Below are positions 51,824 to 63,469 of a stretch of 64,000 bases of DNA, piece by piece. The notes beneath the pieces are model-generated. The model was not told where the DNA came from. It ran no database searches and saw only the letters and a program-made list of their open reading frames with translations. The first letter of the stretch is position 1. Each line of letters begins with the position of its first letter. The stretch comes from Sphingomonas swuensis (GTDB lineage: Bacteria > Pseudomonadota > Alphaproteobacteria > Sphingomonadales > Sphingomonadaceae). The translations under genes were made by a program, and so were the position numbers. The DNA lies in contig NZ_BAABBQ010000001.1 of assembly GCF_039538045.1 (NCBI RefSeq), positions 952,001 through 1,016,000 of the forward strand, read 5' to 3'.

Positions 51824-53302
51824 TTAGCGCTTGGTCGAGCTGCTGCCCGTGGTCGAGCCGGTGGTGCTCGTCGGGGTGGTGCCGCTCGTGCCGGCGGTGC
51901 CGGCCTGGCTGCTGTCGTCGTAGGTGCCCGAGAAGCTCTTATCGAGCATGTGCGGGCCGTCGCCGGTCGGCTGGTTGGTCGAGCTCATCGTCGAGCGCTG
52001 GTCGCGACGGTCGTCGCGATCGTTGCTCTCCGAGCCGAGCAGCGAGCCGAGGAAGCCGCCGCCCGAGTGGCCGCGATCCTGATGCTCGTCACGCTCCTCG
52101 GTGAGGCGCGAGCGGATCGAGTCCTTCGAGCCGGTCAGATACACCTTGTTGTCCTCGACCTTTTCGAGGAGCGAGCAGGTGAAGCTGCGGTGCACGCCGT
52201 GCGCCTCGGGATCGTTCTTGGTCAGGATGACCTTGTCGCCGCGGACCTTGTCGACCGTGCCGATGTGCTGGCCGCTCTCGTCGACCACCTCGAAATGCTC
52301 GCGGATCGACTGCAGCATCTGACGCTTGGTCTGGCGCTGCGTGCGGAAGCCCGTAAACTCGTTCTCGAAGCGGCTCTGATGCTCGCGGCGATACTCGTCA
52401 TAGTCGCGATCGAGTTCCTCGATCTGGCGCTGGCGCCACGACGAGTAATGATCGTCGTGAGTCGAACGACCGAAGGACGAGGTGACGCCGGCGGCGGCAC
52501 CCATCATGCCCGAGCGGGCATAGTCGCGCCCACTGTCGCGACCCGCCGAGCCGAAGCGGTCACGATCCTGGTCCTGGCTGAAGTCCTGCCGGCCATACTG
52601 CTCGCGGCTAAAGTCCTGGCTGCCCATACCCGAGCCCTGGCGGCCCTGCTCCGAGCGGCCATAGTCGCCGGTCATCGGGCGATAGCGCTCGCTGCCCTGG
52701 CTCTGGTAGCCGCGCGACTGGCGGTCGTCCTGGTCGCGATGGCTCTGCGAGCCATAGGACTGGTGCTGCGATTCGCCGTAGGAGCCGCCACCGGTCTGGC
52801 CATAGCCCGACGGATAGGAGCGGTTCTGGCTCGCGCCACGATCGTTCGAACCCTGGCCCTGGCTGCCATAGTCGCCGCGACCGAAGCCGCCGCTCTCGCC
52901 GCCGCCGCGGCCATATTGGTTGCGATAGTCGCCTTCGTCACGGCCACGGCCGTAGCTGCTCGACTGGCCGCCGCCGAAGAAGGCGCCGCGGTCCGACTGG
53001 CCGGAACGGTCGTGGTCGCGGCTGCTGCGCTCGCGGCTCTCGTCGCGGTCGTAGGCACGCGGCTCGTAGCTGCTGCGGCTGTAGCCGCCGCCACGCTCGT
53101 TGGCGCTGGGGTCATAGGCGTTGGCGGCGCGATTGTAGCCGCGGCCTTCGTTGCGGCTGTCGCCGTCCTCGTTGAACCAGCTGCTCACCTCGTCGCGAGC
53201 GCGTTCGAAAAAGCCGCGTCCATCGCCATCGCGATCGTCACGCGAGCGGTCGTCACGGTGGCCGCGGTTCTGGTCGCGGCTGTCATACCGATCGTAAGCC
53301 AT
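51824..53302 (-). CDS. DUF2171 protein with long low-complexity N-terminus
   Basis: A 492-residue soluble protein. Residues 1-280 are dominated by Arg, Asp, Ser, Gly, Tyr and Gln and look disordered (DRDGDGRGFFERARDEVSSWF, YGSQGQGS). Residues about 290-390 are structured: WRQRQIEELDRDYDEYRREHQSRFE, then the DUF2171 domain HFEVVDESGQHIGTVDKVRGDKVILTK, a PRC-barrel-like fold. The tail is Thr/Ser/Gly-rich. DUF2171 is of unknown function. The composition suggests a condensate-forming or stress-related role, which is inference. It stands alone upstream of the terminator at 51.8 kb. Confidence 0.78.
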   Translation of the reverse strand: MAYDRYDSRDQNRGHRDDRSRDDRDGDGRGFFERARDEVSSWFNEDGDSRNEGRGYNRAANAYDPSANERGGGYSRSSYEPRAYDRDESRERSSRDHDRSGQSDRGAFFGGGQSSSYGRGRDEGDYRNQYGRGGGESGGFGRGDYGSQGQGSNDRGASQNRSYPSGYGQTGGGSYGESQHQSYGSQSHRDQDDRQSRGYQSQGSERYRPMTGDYGRSEQGRQGSGMGSQDFSREQYGRQDFSQDQDRDRFGSAGRDSGRDYARSGMMGAAAGVTSSFGRSTHDDHYSSWRQRQIEELDRDYDEYRREHQSRFENEFTGFRTQRQTKRQMLQSIREHFEVVDESGQHIGTVDKVRGDKVILTKNDPEAHGVHRSFTCSLLEKVEDNKVYLTGSKDSIRSRLTEERDEHQDRGHSGGGFLGSLLGSESNDRDDRRDQRSTMSSTNQPTGDGPHMLDKSFSGTYDDSSQAGTAGTSGTTPTSTTGSTTGSSSTKR

Positions 53303-53492
53303 TTACTCTCCTCCGTCTGGGAGCAATCCGCCAAGGGGATAACGGATGCTGTGGGAGGGAAACGAGCGCATCGCGTCGCCGTTCCGGGCCCAAGGGCCAG
53401 GATGACGCGCGCCAGAGCCGAAACGAATAGGGGGCAAATAGCGCGTTGCGCTGGCGCCCAAGCGCCGCTAGAGCGCGCCCCACAACCGGTGC

Positions 53493-53568
53493 GGGGCTGT
53501 AGCTCAGATGGGAGAGCGCTGCAATCGCACTGCAGAGGTCAGGGGTTCGATTCCCCTCAGCTCCACCA
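53493..53568 (+). tRNA. tRNA-Ala (anticodon CGC)
   Basis: 76 bases beginning GGGGCTGTAGCTCAGATGGG and ending CAGCTCCACCA with CCA encoded. The acceptor stem pairs over seven bases with one G:T. The anticodon loop ATCGCAC between CTGCA and TGCAG gives CGC (Ala). The T arm GGTTCGATTCC is standard. Confidence 0.95.
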
Positions 53569-53756
53569 GCCCCGGTTTGTTTTCCCGCATCATCGTCGAG
53601 CGCGGTTTCCCGCCGCGGTAGAGAGCCGACGGTGGGCGCGTGTCGCCGCCGTGATCGGCCAGGCGACTGACGGTCGGCCCCGCCCTTGGTCCAAGTCGGA
53701 ACAACCTTCCCGGCGCCTCCGTTACCCTCGCACCCCCTTTTTGTTGCGAGCAGAGC

Positions 53757-54659
53757 ATGGCCACGCGCTTCCACTCGACCCTGTCCGGGTCGCAGTTCTT
53801 CAACGACGCCTTCCAGCGCGCGCTCAGCCACTGGAACCGCGAGCGGCTGGCGCCGTCGCTTCCGGGGCCGGGCAGCGCCGCGCGGATCGACCGCGACGTG
53901 CGGATGCAGCGGCTCGAGCTCGGCTTCCTCGAGGATTTGCGGGCCGAAGTGGTCGAAGAGGCGGCCGAGGCGCCGACCGACGTCGCCGAATTCATCGCCT
54001 GGTTCGAGGGCCTGGAAGCGTCGGGTCCCGGCCAGCACGACCGGCTGTTCGACTGGCTCGAGGCCGAGGCGAGTGTCGACGATCTCAAGCTCTATCTGAC
54101 CCAGGAGGCGGCGGGCGAGGCCGGGTTCGACGACCTCGTGGCCATGACCCAGGTTCGGCTTCCCGCTCAGGCCAAGATGGAGCTTGCCCGCAACTATTGG
54201 GACGAAATGGGCCGCGGCAACCCCAAGGGGATGCACGGCCCGATGCTCGACTATGTCGTCGAGGAGCTGGAGCTGGAGCCCGCGATCGAGACGACCAGCT
54301 GGGAGAGCCTCGCGCTCGCCAATGCGATGACCGGCATGGCGACCAACCGCGATTATGCCTGGCACAGCGTCGGCGCGCTCGGCGCGATCGAGCTGACCGC
54401 GCCAGCCCGCTCGGCGGCGGTGTCGAAGTCGATGCGGCGGCTCGGCTTCGATGCCCGGCTTCGGCGCTACTTCGACCTTCACGCGGTGCTCGACATCAAG
54501 CACAGTGAGGAGTGGAACAAGGAAGCGATCACGCCGCTGGTCGCCGACCCGGTCGAGGGTCCGGCGCGGGCCCGGGCGATGGCCGAGGGCGCGCTGATGC
54601 GGCTGAGGTGCGGCAAGCGCTGCTTCGAACGCTACCGCGAGATGCTCGGCGTCGCCTGA
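53757..54659 (+). CDS. Haem-oxygenase-like di-iron protein (Haem_oxygenas_2 family)
   Basis: A 300-residue all-helical protein. Carboxylate and histidine clusters spaced like haem-oxygenase-fold di-iron oxidases: LTQEAAGEAGFDD, ELARNYWDEMGRGNPKGMHGPM, NRDYAWHSVGALGAIE, and HAVLDIKHSEEWNKE. The family contains iron-dependent oxidases and oxygenases in natural-product and stress pathways. Substrate unknown. It lies 75 bases upstream of a class I methyltransferase on the same strand; the two are likely co-expressed. Confidence 0.78.
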   Translation: MATRFHSTLSGSQFFNDAFQRALSHWNRERLAPSLPGPGSAARIDRDVRMQRLELGFLEDLRAEVVEEAAEAPTDVAEFIAWFEGLEASGPGQHDRLFDWLEAEASVDDLKLYLTQEAAGEAGFDDLVAMTQVRLPAQAKMELARNYWDEMGRGNPKGMHGPMLDYVVEELELEPAIETTSWESLALANAMTGMATNRDYAWHSVGALGAIELTAPARSAAVSKSMRRLGFDARLRRYFDLHAVLDIKHSEEWNKEAITPLVADPVEGPARARAMAEGALMRLRCGKRCFERYREMLGVA

Positions 54660-54734
54660 GCGTGTAGCGGTGACCGGCAGGCAAGGGCGAGGGCGAGGTT
54701 GCACTCGCCGCCGCCCCTGCTACCCGCCTCGGCC

Positions 54735-55664
54735 ATGACCTTTTCCCCCGAGCCCCTGGCCGCGCTCCTCGAAGCGCTCGACAATGAGGGCTATGCCTTC
54801 ACCACCGTCACTCCGGCGACCCACCAGCGCGTGCTCGACCGGCGCCGGGGCGAGGCCGCGGCCGACCTTCGCGACGTCTTCGGCTGGAGCATGGAGTTCG
54901 GACGCGAGACGCTGCCCGGCGACCTGTTCGGCCTGCTCGAGGAGGGTGGGGCGCTCGAGCGGCGCGGCGAGCGCTATCGCAGCCTGATCCGGGTCGCCTC
55001 GCTGTCGGGGCGGCTGTTCGCCCATTCGGCCTTTCCAACCGATGAAGGCGACAGCGTCTTCTTCGGTCCCGACACCTACCGCTTCGCCCGCTTCATCGAG
55101 GCGGCGGCGCAGGACATGGACGCGCCGCGGCACCTCGTCGACCTCGGCGCCGGGGCGGGGCCGGGCGGGATCAGCGCGGCAGGGCTGCTCGAGCCCGAGG
55201 CAATCACGCTTGTCGACATCAACCCGAAGGCCTTGTGCCTGGCCGAGGCCAATGCGCTCGCGGCCGGGCTCGAGGTCGAGACGGTGACCGGCAGCCTCGC
55301 CGACGTCAGCGGGGAAATTGACCTCGTCATCGCCAACCCGCCGTTCATCGCCGACCCCGAGGGCCGCGACTATCGCGACGGCGGCGAGATGCTCGGCGCG
55401 GGACTGTCGCTCGACTGGGCGCGGCAGTCGCTCGAGCGGCTGGCCGAAGGCGGGACGATGCTGCTCTATACCGGAAGCCCGATCGTGCAGGGCGAGGATC
55501 GGCTGCTCGCCGCGCTGGCCGAACTGGCCGAGGAGCGCGAGGCCTCGCTCCGCTACGAGGAGCTCGATCCCGACATCTTCGGCGAGGAGCTCGGCGGCGG
55601 GGCCTATGCCGCGGCCGGGGTCGAACGGATCGCCGCGATCGGCGCGGTGCTGCGCCGGACCTAG
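54735..55664 (+). CDS. Class I SAM-dependent methyltransferase
   Basis: A 309-residue protein. The N-terminal 110 residues are a separate winged-helix-like region (FGWSMEFGRETLPGDLFGLLEEGG). The methyltransferase domain has motif I LVDLGAGAGPGG, a following acidic residue in TLVDINPKA, and the NPPF motif (VIANPPFIAD) typical of N-methylation of Gln or adenine or of rRNA. It looks like the HemK/RsmC-related class. ATG 54735 is preferred over the in-frame ATG at 54699. Its stop overlaps the stop region of the DUF4118 kinase by 4 bases. Confidence 0.82.
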   Translation: MTFSPEPLAALLEALDNEGYAFTTVTPATHQRVLDRRRGEAAADLRDVFGWSMEFGRETLPGDLFGLLEEGGALERRGERYRSLIRVASLSGRLFAHSAFPTDEGDSVFFGPDTYRFARFIEAAAQDMDAPRHLVDLGAGAGPGGISAAGLLEPEAITLVDINPKALCLAEANALAAGLEVETVTGSLADVSGEIDLVIANPPFIADPEGRDYRDGGEMLGAGLSLDWARQSLERLAEGGTMLLYTGSPIVQGEDRLLAALAELAEEREASLRYEELDPDIFGEELGGGAYAAAGVERIAAIGAVLRRT

Positions 55665-56749
55665 ACGGGCTCGAGCGGCAGTTCGAGGCGCGCCAGCGCG
55701 CCGCCGCCGCTCGCCGATGAAAGGGTGAAGGAGCCGCCGAGCTGGCCGGCGAGCATGGTCGCGATGCGCAGTCCGAGGCTGTTGCTGTCGTCCAAGCGGA
55801 AGCCGAGCGGAAGGCCGCGGCCATTGTCCTCGATCTCGACCGCCAGCCGCTCGTGCGAGGCCTGGTCGAGCCTGATCTCGAGCGCACCATTGTCGCGGCC
55901 GTCGCCGAAGCCGTGCTCGATCGCGTTGGCGATGCTTTCGGCCACCACAAGCGCCAGCGGAATGGCGGCCTCGGGGCTGATCCGCGCCTCGCTGTGCGAG
56001 ACGACCCGGTGGCTGACGCGCTGGTCGGTCGACGTCTCGATCACGTCGCGCGCGAGCTGGTCGAGGAAGGTGCCGAGATGCTGCCCGTCCCCCGAGGGAT
56101 CGTAGAGCTGGCGACTGATCTTGCCGACCGTCTGGAGGCGGCGTGCGGCCTCGTCGAGCGCCGTGCGGGCGCTCTCGTCCTTGACCTGCCGGCGCTGAAC
56201 GGTGAGCAGCGCGGCGACCATCTGGAGGTTGTTCGAGACCCGGTGCTGGAGCTCTCGGAAGAGCAATTCGCGGGTCTCGGCGAGCCGCGCATTGGCCTCG
56301 CGCTCGGCCACCAGCAGGCGGTTGGAACGCTGCATCCAGTGGACCAGCGTGATCTCGGTCCCGGTGATGAAGACGTAGAAGGTCATCGCGATGCGCGCAT
56401 TATGCTCGAGCTCGAAGCTGCCGAACGGCGCGACGAACCAGTACCAGGACGACAGGCCCGAAAGGATCGCGGTGAGCGTGCCGGCACGCGTGCCGAGCAC
56501 GAAGGCGATGAGGATGACCGCCGGGAAATAGGTCAGGAAGGGGAAGCCGGCGGGAAGCTGGCTGTCGATCAACTGGCGAATGCCCGTCGCGGCGCCGGTC
56601 GCGACCAGCGCCACGAGCAGATCGCCCACCAGCCCCATCCGGGTTAGCGGGTAGCGTTCGGTCCAGCGACCTCGAGTGGCGGCGACGGAGGGCACGATCC
56701 TACCCCTACCGGGTCGGCGGTTAAAAGGAAGGTTGGTTGAATGCAGCAA
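55661..56749 (-). CDS. DUF4118 sensor histidine kinase (HisKA_2 family)
   Basis: A 362-residue kinase. A DUF4118 module of four helices spans about 40-140 (FPFLTYFPAVILIAFVLGTRAG, SWYWFVAPFG), followed by HisKA_2 with H169 in FRELQHRVSNNLQMVAALL and a compact ATPase domain (VAESIANAIEHG, EDNGRGLP). DUF4118 is the KdpD-like membrane domain. The start is uncertain: the first 30 residues are Arg-rich, and the Met at 38 is another candidate. No regulator is adjacent. Confidence 0.86.
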   Translation of the reverse strand: MLHSTNLPFNRRPGRGRIVPSVAATRGRWTERYPLTRMGLVGDLLVALVATGAATGIRQLIDSQLPAGFPFLTYFPAVILIAFVLGTRAGTLTAILSGLSSWYWFVAPFGSFELEHNARIAMTFYVFITGTEITLVHWMQRSNRLLVAEREANARLAETRELLFRELQHRVSNNLQMVAALLTVQRRQVKDESARTALDEAARRLQTVGKISRQLYDPSGDGQHLGTFLDQLARDVIETSTDQRVSHRVVSHSEARISPEAAIPLALVVAESIANAIEHGFGDGRDNGALEIRLDQASHERLAVEIEDNGRGLPLGFRLDDSNSLGLRIATMLAGQLGGSFTLSSASGGGALARLELPLEPV

Positions 56750-56775
56750 GGCCCCGCAGTTGCCTGCGAGGCCTT
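56748..56775 (-). terminator. pnp terminator hairpin
   Basis: On the minus strand AAGGCCTCGCAG-GCAA-CTGCGGGGCCTT forms a 12-base stem with one T:G pair and a GNRA-type tetraloop, 42 bases past the pnp stop. Confidence 0.8.
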
Positions 56776-56817
56776 GCCTCGATCTGAACGGTGGCGGTTT
56801 CCCGCTGTTCAGAAAGC

Positions 56818-59205
<2,388 letters not shown>

Positions 59206-59333
59206 GTGATTTCCTTTGTCCCGCCGCCGGATGCGGACGGGTTCAGCTTTGGCGGGCGATCCGGCCTGCCAGCGGGTGGAGCGTTCGTTTAAGCCCCTGG
59301 ACTGCCCGCCGGATTGCGGGACGCCCGATAAGC

Positions 59334-59359
59334 GAAGGGCGCCGCTTCGGGCGCCCTTC
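59334..59359 (-). terminator. rpsO terminator / pnp leader hairpin
   Basis: GAAGGGCGCC-GCTTCG-GGCGCCCTTC is a perfect 10-base stem, 11 bases past the rpsO stop. In E. coli the same position holds an rpsO terminator that pnp transcripts read through. Confidence 0.75.
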
Positions 59360-59369
59360 GAAACCATTG

Positions 59370-59639
59370 TTACTTGCGGAGGCCCAGACGACCGATCAGG
59401 TCGGTGTAGCGCTGGGCGTCTTCCTTCTTGAGGTAGGCCAGCAGGCTGCGCCGCTTGTTGACCATCATCAGAAGACCGCGCCGGCTGTGGTTGTCCTTGG
59501 CGTGGCTCTTGAAGTGGTCGGTCAGAGTCTGGATGCGGCTGGTCAGGATGGCGACCTGGACCTCGGGCGAGCCCGTGTCATTCTCGTCGCGGCGGTATTC
59601 GCTGATCAGCTCGGCCTTGCGCTCGGCAGTGATCGACAT
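59370..59639 (-). CDS. rpsO: 30S ribosomal protein S15
   Basis: An 89-residue protein, standard length for S15. Landmarks: [66 protein letters not shown]. It binds 16S rRNA helix 22 and bridges to 23S. It lies 17 bases after truB and upstream of pnp, the conserved order. Confidence 0.98.
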   Translation of the reverse strand: MSITAERKAELISEYRRDENDTGSPEVQVAILTSRIQTLTDHFKSHAKDNHSRRGLLMMVNKRRSLLAYLKKEDAQRYTDLIGRLGLRK

Positions 59640-59656
59640 CGAACTTACTCCTATTC

Positions 59657-60565
59657 CTAAAGGTTGAACCCGCGCACGATGCGGTCCCCTTCGACCAAGG
59701 CGACGGGGGTCTGACCCTCGACGGCTAGGTGGAGACCGCCCGCAGGCGGAACCCGCGAAAGCCTCGCTCCAACACGGAGCAGACGAGCTTCCTCGGGGGT
59801 GACGGGAAAGGCCGGGATGTCGTCCAGCCCTGCTTGCAATGGCAGAAGTGCCCCGTCGAGCGAGCCGCCCTTAGCGCAATCGTCCAGAAAGTCCAGCGAT
59901 ATCGCCCCGTCCAGGCCGAACGGGCCGGCCCTCGTCCGCCGCAGCATGGTGACGTGCCCGACGGTCCCGAGCGCGAGCGCGATGTCGCGGGCAAGGCTGC
60001 GGATGTAGGTGCCCTTGGAGACGGTTGCGGAGAGGGTGATCTCCTCGACTTGGTCGGTCACGCTGTCGACGGCGCGACGAAGGTCGAATATGGTCACGCT
60101 CCGTGTTGCAAGCTCGACCTCCTCACCAGCGCGGGCGAGATCGTAGGCCCTCCTCCCTTCGACCTTGAGTGCCGAATAAGCGGGAGGGACCTGCTCGATC
60201 GGGCCGGTGAAGCGCGGCAGCACGGCATCGATCTCGGTGGGCGTGGGGCGGATCGGGCTGGTAGCGATGACCGATCCTTCGAGGTCGAGCGTGTCGGTCT
60301 GCTCGCCGAAGCGGATGGTGAAGTCGTAGGCCTTTGTCGCATCGAGCATCCGCCCGGCGAGCTTAGTGGCCTCGCCGAGCGCGATCGGGAGCACCCCGCT
60401 GGCGAGCGGGTCGAGAGTGCCACCATGGCCGACCTTGGTCTTGGGCTCGCCCGCGGTGCGGAGCGCGCGCTTGACCGCGCCGACCGCCTGGGTGGAGCCG
60501 AGGCCGAGGGGCTTGTCGAGGACGATCCAGCCGGAGCGGTGGACGGGAGGTGAGGGGAGGGGCAT
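59657..60565 (-). CDS. truB: tRNA pseudouridine(55) synthase
   Basis: A 302-residue enzyme forming pseudouridine 55 in the T arm of tRNAs. The catalytic block is [23 protein letters not shown] with the conserved Asp; also [10 protein letters not shown] at the start, [17 protein letters not shown], and [21 protein letters not shown]. The C-terminus lacks an obvious full PUA domain but has the short extension usual in this class. ATG 60565 is 17 bases from the divergent membrane gene. Confidence 0.95.
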   Translation of the reverse strand: MPLPSPPVHRSGWIVLDKPLGLGSTQAVGAVKRALRTAGEPKTKVGHGGTLDPLASGVLPIALGEATKLAGRMLDATKAYDFTIRFGEQTDTLDLEGSVIATSPIRPTPTEIDAVLPRFTGPIEQVPPAYSALKVEGRRAYDLARAGEEVELATRSVTIFDLRRAVDSVTDQVEEITLSATVSKGTYIRSLARDIALALGTVGHVTMLRRTRAGPFGLDGAISLDFLDDCAKGGSLDGALLPLQAGLDDIPAFPVTPEEARLLRVGARLSRVPPAGGLHLAVEGQTPVALVEGDRIVRGFNL

Positions 60566-60582
60566 ATGCGGCCCCTAGCGCC

Positions 60583-61581
60583 ATGATGGGGCTGAGGGGA
60601 GCTTCGAACGACAAGGTGCTGAAGCGGGCGGTCACCCATCCCCTCGTCCGTCGCCTGACGGTGCGCGAATATCTGCCGCTCGGCGGATGGCTCGCGACCT
60701 GGGCGATGCTCGGGCTAGCGCTCGGCCATGCCGATGCGGTCCGCATGTTCGCCGCCAACACCTTCGTCCAGGCGCTGCGCAACCTTTGCGCACTGGAGAT
60801 GGTGGGGACGCTCGCCAAGCGTGTCGGGCTGGACGGCGTGTTCAAGCCGTCGCGGCGGCGCGCACTCAAGATCGATCTGCTCGTGCTGCTCGCCTGCCTC
60901 CTCGTCACCGTGCTGCTTGCCGGCTTCCTTTGGTGGCGGAACATGGACGTCGCCGCCGGCATGGTGCTTCTGATCGGGGTGGGGCTCCCGGCGCGGCATC
61001 CCGGCGGCGTGCTCGCGATCAAGCGCGACCGCGAGGTGCCGTGGCGGCTCGGCACGGCGGCGACCGCCGTCATCGGAACCGCTTTCGTGTGGCAGCTCGG
61101 ACTTGGCTGGTTCGAGGCCGCGCTGGTGCTCGGCCTGCGCGAGTGGGGCGGGCTTCTCGCCACCTTCCTGTTCGGTCGTCGTCGTCCGGCAAGCGACGAG
61201 CCGGACACCAGCGTGCTGACCTTCGACGAGGTCGCCGCCCGGACCGAGGCGAGCGCACGGCGGCGGCTGACCTACCGGATGGCGAAGTCGGTGCTCGGCG
61301 GGCTGCTGGGGCCGTTCGGGACTGTCATCGCCAGGACCGGGCGCGGCGCCCGGCTCGACGCCAAGATCAGCCGGATGATCCCGCGCCATCGCGGCGGAAT
61401 GGCGGTACTGACGACGATCAGCGCCGGGCTGATGCTGTTCTTCCTGATCGTCGCCCGCGAACCGGCGACCTTGGTCTTCGCTTCGGCCGCGGCGCGGATC
61501 GGAGCCTCGGGAGCGAGCGCGCTGCTGTGGTGGAACTACGCCCGGGCGTTCGAGGACGAAGAGGACGACGACGACGATTGA
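60583..61581 (+). CDS. Hypothetical membrane protein with acidic tail
   Basis: A 332-residue protein with about six hydrophobic helices (near 45-65, 108-128, 130-148, 165-190, 255-270, 278-315) and basic loops. It ends in an acidic run (EDEEDDDDD). I do not recognise a family. Its last 46 bases overlap the convergent thymidine kinase gene. ATG 60583, with a second ATG next codon, is close to the divergent truB start and the two must share a tight promoter region. Confidence 0.65.
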   Translation: MMGLRGASNDKVLKRAVTHPLVRRLTVREYLPLGGWLATWAMLGLALGHADAVRMFAANTFVQALRNLCALEMVGTLAKRVGLDGVFKPSRRRALKIDLLVLLACLLVTVLLAGFLWWRNMDVAAGMVLLIGVGLPARHPGGVLAIKRDREVPWRLGTAATAVIGTAFVWQLGLGWFEAALVLGLREWGGLLATFLFGRRRPASDEPDTSVLTFDEVAARTEASARRRLTYRMAKSVLGGLLGPFGTVIARTGRGARLDAKISRMIPRHRGGMAVLTTISAGLMLFFLIVAREPATLVFASAAARIGASGASALLWWNYARAFEDEEDDDDD

Positions 61582-62168
61582 GTCCCGTCGCCGGCCCTGA
61601 GGCGGGCGAAGAAGTGGCGGCGGCACATGGCGACATAGCGGTCGTTGCCGCCGATTTCGGTTTGGGCACCCTGCGCCACCGCGCGGCCCTCGGAATCGAC
61701 CCTGAGGTTCATCGTCGCCTTGCGACCGCACTCGCACACGGCCTTCAATTCAACGAGCGCGTCGGCCAGCGCCAGCAGCGCCGCGCTTCCCGGGAAGAGC
61801 GCGCCCTGGAAATCGGTCCGTAGGCCATAGCAAAGCACCGGCAGGTCGAGCTCGTCGGCGAGACGGCACAGCTGGTGGACCTGCTCTTCGGTGAGGAACT
61901 GCGCCTCGTCGACGAGCACGCAATTGAGGCGGCGGCGGTTGAGCTCGGCGCCGACCGTCTCGAACAGGTCTGTGGTCGAATCGAAGCTGTGCGCGTCCGA
62001 GCCGATGTCGAGCCGGGATGAGATCCGGCCGGCACCCGCCCGATCGTCGAGCGCGGCGGTCCACAGCATCGTCTCCATGCCGCGCTCGCGATAGTTGAAG
62101 TCGGCCTGGAGGAGGGTCGTCGACTTGCCCGCGTTCATCGCGGCATAATAGAAATAGAGCTTGGCCAT
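61536..62168 (-). CDS. tdk: Thymidine kinase (type II)
   Basis: A 210-residue enzyme that phosphorylates thymidine for salvage. Walker [14 protein letters not shown], the Asp-Glu of [22 protein letters not shown] for the lasso, and zinc ligands in VCECGRKA and MCRRHFF. The C-terminus is a run of serines encoded antisense to the acidic tail of the neighbouring gene, not part of the normal fold. A GC-rich hairpin lies upstream at 62181-62198. Confidence 0.93.
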   Translation of the reverse strand: MAKLYFYYAAMNAGKSTTLLQADFNYRERGMETMLWTAALDDRAGAGRISSRLDIGSDAHSFDSTTDLFETVGAELNRRRLNCVLVDEAQFLTEEQVHQLCRLADELDLPVLCYGLRTDFQGALFPGSAALLALADALVELKAVCECGRKATMNLRVDSEGRAVAQGAQTEIGGNDRYVAMCRRHFFARLRAGDGTQSSSSSSSSSNARA

Positions 62169-62180
62169 GGCGGCCTTGTA

Positions 62181-62198
62181 CCCCGGCTCCGGCCGGGG
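62181..62198. repeat. REP-like hairpin upstream of tdk
   Basis: CCCCGGC-TCCG-GCCGGGG, a 7-base stem with a 4-base loop, between the tdk start and the KGG gene stop. It could be a terminator or one of the GGCCGGG-type repeats. Confidence 0.5.
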
Positions 62199-62204
62199 TC
62201 CAGT

Positions 62205-62351
62205 TCACTTCTTGGCCGCCGCCTTTCCGCCCTTCTTGCCGAGCTCGGCCTGAGCCGCGGAAGACTTGCGGGGGTTCTTCTTGCCTTCGTGCGAGGCCTT
62301 GGCGTTGGCCTTCTGCGCGGTGGCGCTGCCGTGGCCCTTCTTCTCGGTCAT
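62205..62351 (-). CDS. Small basic KGG-type protein
   Basis: A 48-residue lysine/alanine-rich protein: MTEKKGHGSATAQKANAK and ending GKKGGKAAAKK. The GKKGG pattern resembles stress-induced KGG-repeat proteins, but with a single copy. Too short for certain annotation; codon use and clear ATG support it as a gene. Confidence 0.55.
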   Translation of the reverse strand: MTEKKGHGSATAQKANAKASHEGKKNPRKSSAAQAELGKKGGKAAAKK

Positions 62352-62404
62352 CGTGATGCTCCTGTTTGTGTCGGAAGCATCAACGCGGCAGCCGCGATGC
62401 GGTC

Positions 62405-62947
62405 CTACCGCTTTTGGGCCAGCCACTCGTCGGCGAGGATCGAGAACATCACCGTGTCGCGCACATGGCCGGTCCAGGTGACGGTGTCGGCGCGGCGGAT
62501 GCCCTCGCGGGTCGCGCCGAGCTTCGCGACCGCGGCCTGGCTGCGTGCATTGCGGGCATCGACCCGGAATTCGACGCGATGAAAACCGGCCTCGATCGCC
62601 CGGCCGATCATCATGTCCTTGATCCGCCGGTTGAGCCCGGTGCCGCGAACGGCCGGTCGAAGATAGGTGAAGCCGATCTCGAGCGCGCGGTTGCGGGGCT
62701 CGATCCTGAGGTAGCTAGACATGCCGGCGAGGAGCTGGCCGTCCCACAGGGTGAAGGTCTCGGCGTCGGGTCGCTCGAGCAGGCCGTCGATGGTCCGGTC
62801 GAATCCCTCGGGCCCGCAGTCGACCGAGTAGATCGGCCAGATCTCGCGATCCTCGGCGCAGGCGGCTTGCAGCGCGGCGCGATGCTCCTCGGCGAAGGGG
62901 AGGGCGGTGCAGCCCTCGCCAGCCATGGGCGCGCCGAGCCCGCTCAC
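62405..62947 (-). CDS. GNAT-family N-acetyltransferase (RimJ/RimL-like)
   Basis: A 180-residue acetyltransferase. Acetyl-CoA loop region [29 protein letters not shown] and [26 protein letters not shown] are typical of the RimJ/RimL class. Its target may be a protein or small molecule. The ATG at 62947 overlaps the rbfA stop (ATGA), so it is coupled to rbfA. Confidence 0.88.
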   Translation of the reverse strand: MSGLGAPMAGEGCTALPFAEEHRAALQAACAEDREIWPIYSVDCGPEGFDRTIDGLLERPDAETFTLWDGQLLAGMSSYLRIEPRNRALEIGFTYLRPAVRGTGLNRRIKDMMIGRAIEAGFHRVEFRVDARNARSQAAVAKLGATREGIRRADTVTWTGHVRDTVMFSILADEWLAQKR

Positions 62948-63339
62948 TCCTCGGCGAGGTCCTGACGAACGTGCGGAGTGCGCAGGATCTGGTCGATCTT
63001 GCCGCCCTCGTCGAAGCTCTCGTCCGCCAGGAACTTGAGCTTCGCGGCATATTTGGTGTTCACCCGCCGCGCGACCTCGCTCTGGAGATAGGCGGTGTTG
63101 GTGCGAAGCGCCTTCAGCACCACTTCCTCGTCCTGCCCGAGGAGGGGCTTCACGAACACGGTGGCGTGGCGAAGGTCGGGGCTCATCCGGACCTCGGTCA
63201 CGCTGACGAGATGGCTCTGCAGCGTCGCGTCATGGACGTCGCCGCGCGCCAGCACTTCGCTCAGCACGTGACGCACCTGTTCGCCGACGCGAAGCAGGCG
63301 GACGGAGCGACCTTCGGAGGTTTCGGTACGATGTGCCAT
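62944..63339 (-). CDS. rbfA: 30S ribosome-binding factor A
   Basis: A 131-residue late 30S assembly factor. Landmarks: [67 protein letters not shown]. The KH-like fold and AxG-type loop fit RbfA. It follows infB by 130 bases in the conserved order; 130 bases between them hold nothing convincing. Confidence 0.95.
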   Translation of the reverse strand: MAHRTETSEGRSVRLLRVGEQVRHVLSEVLARGDVHDATLQSHLVSVTEVRMSPDLRHATVFVKPLLGQDEEVVLKALRTNTAYLQSEVARRVNTKYAAKLKFLADESFDEGGKIDQILRTPHVRQDLAEE

Positions 63340-63469
63340 CAGCCAATCCAGATCAGCAGGAGACAGGAGAGCGAAAGCCAGGTCGCGCAGCCGAGGCTTT
63401 CAAGGCAGCCATTGAGCATGCGCCCCGTGACTGCCTGCTCCTGCGGATCCTCTTCCAGCTCCCCTGCAC

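Noticed and set aside
50858-54508. A very long rightward open frame covering several genes
   Set aside because: It is antisense to the MDR and DUF2171 genes and in another frame over the tRNA and di-iron gene. Its composition is Ala/Val/Arg-rich and it crosses tRNA-Ala; a high-GC artefact.
63339-63420. A 26-residue hydrophobic peptide frame between infB and rbfA
   Set aside because: It overlaps the rbfA start, has no ribosome site of its own and no recognisable match; chance is more likely.
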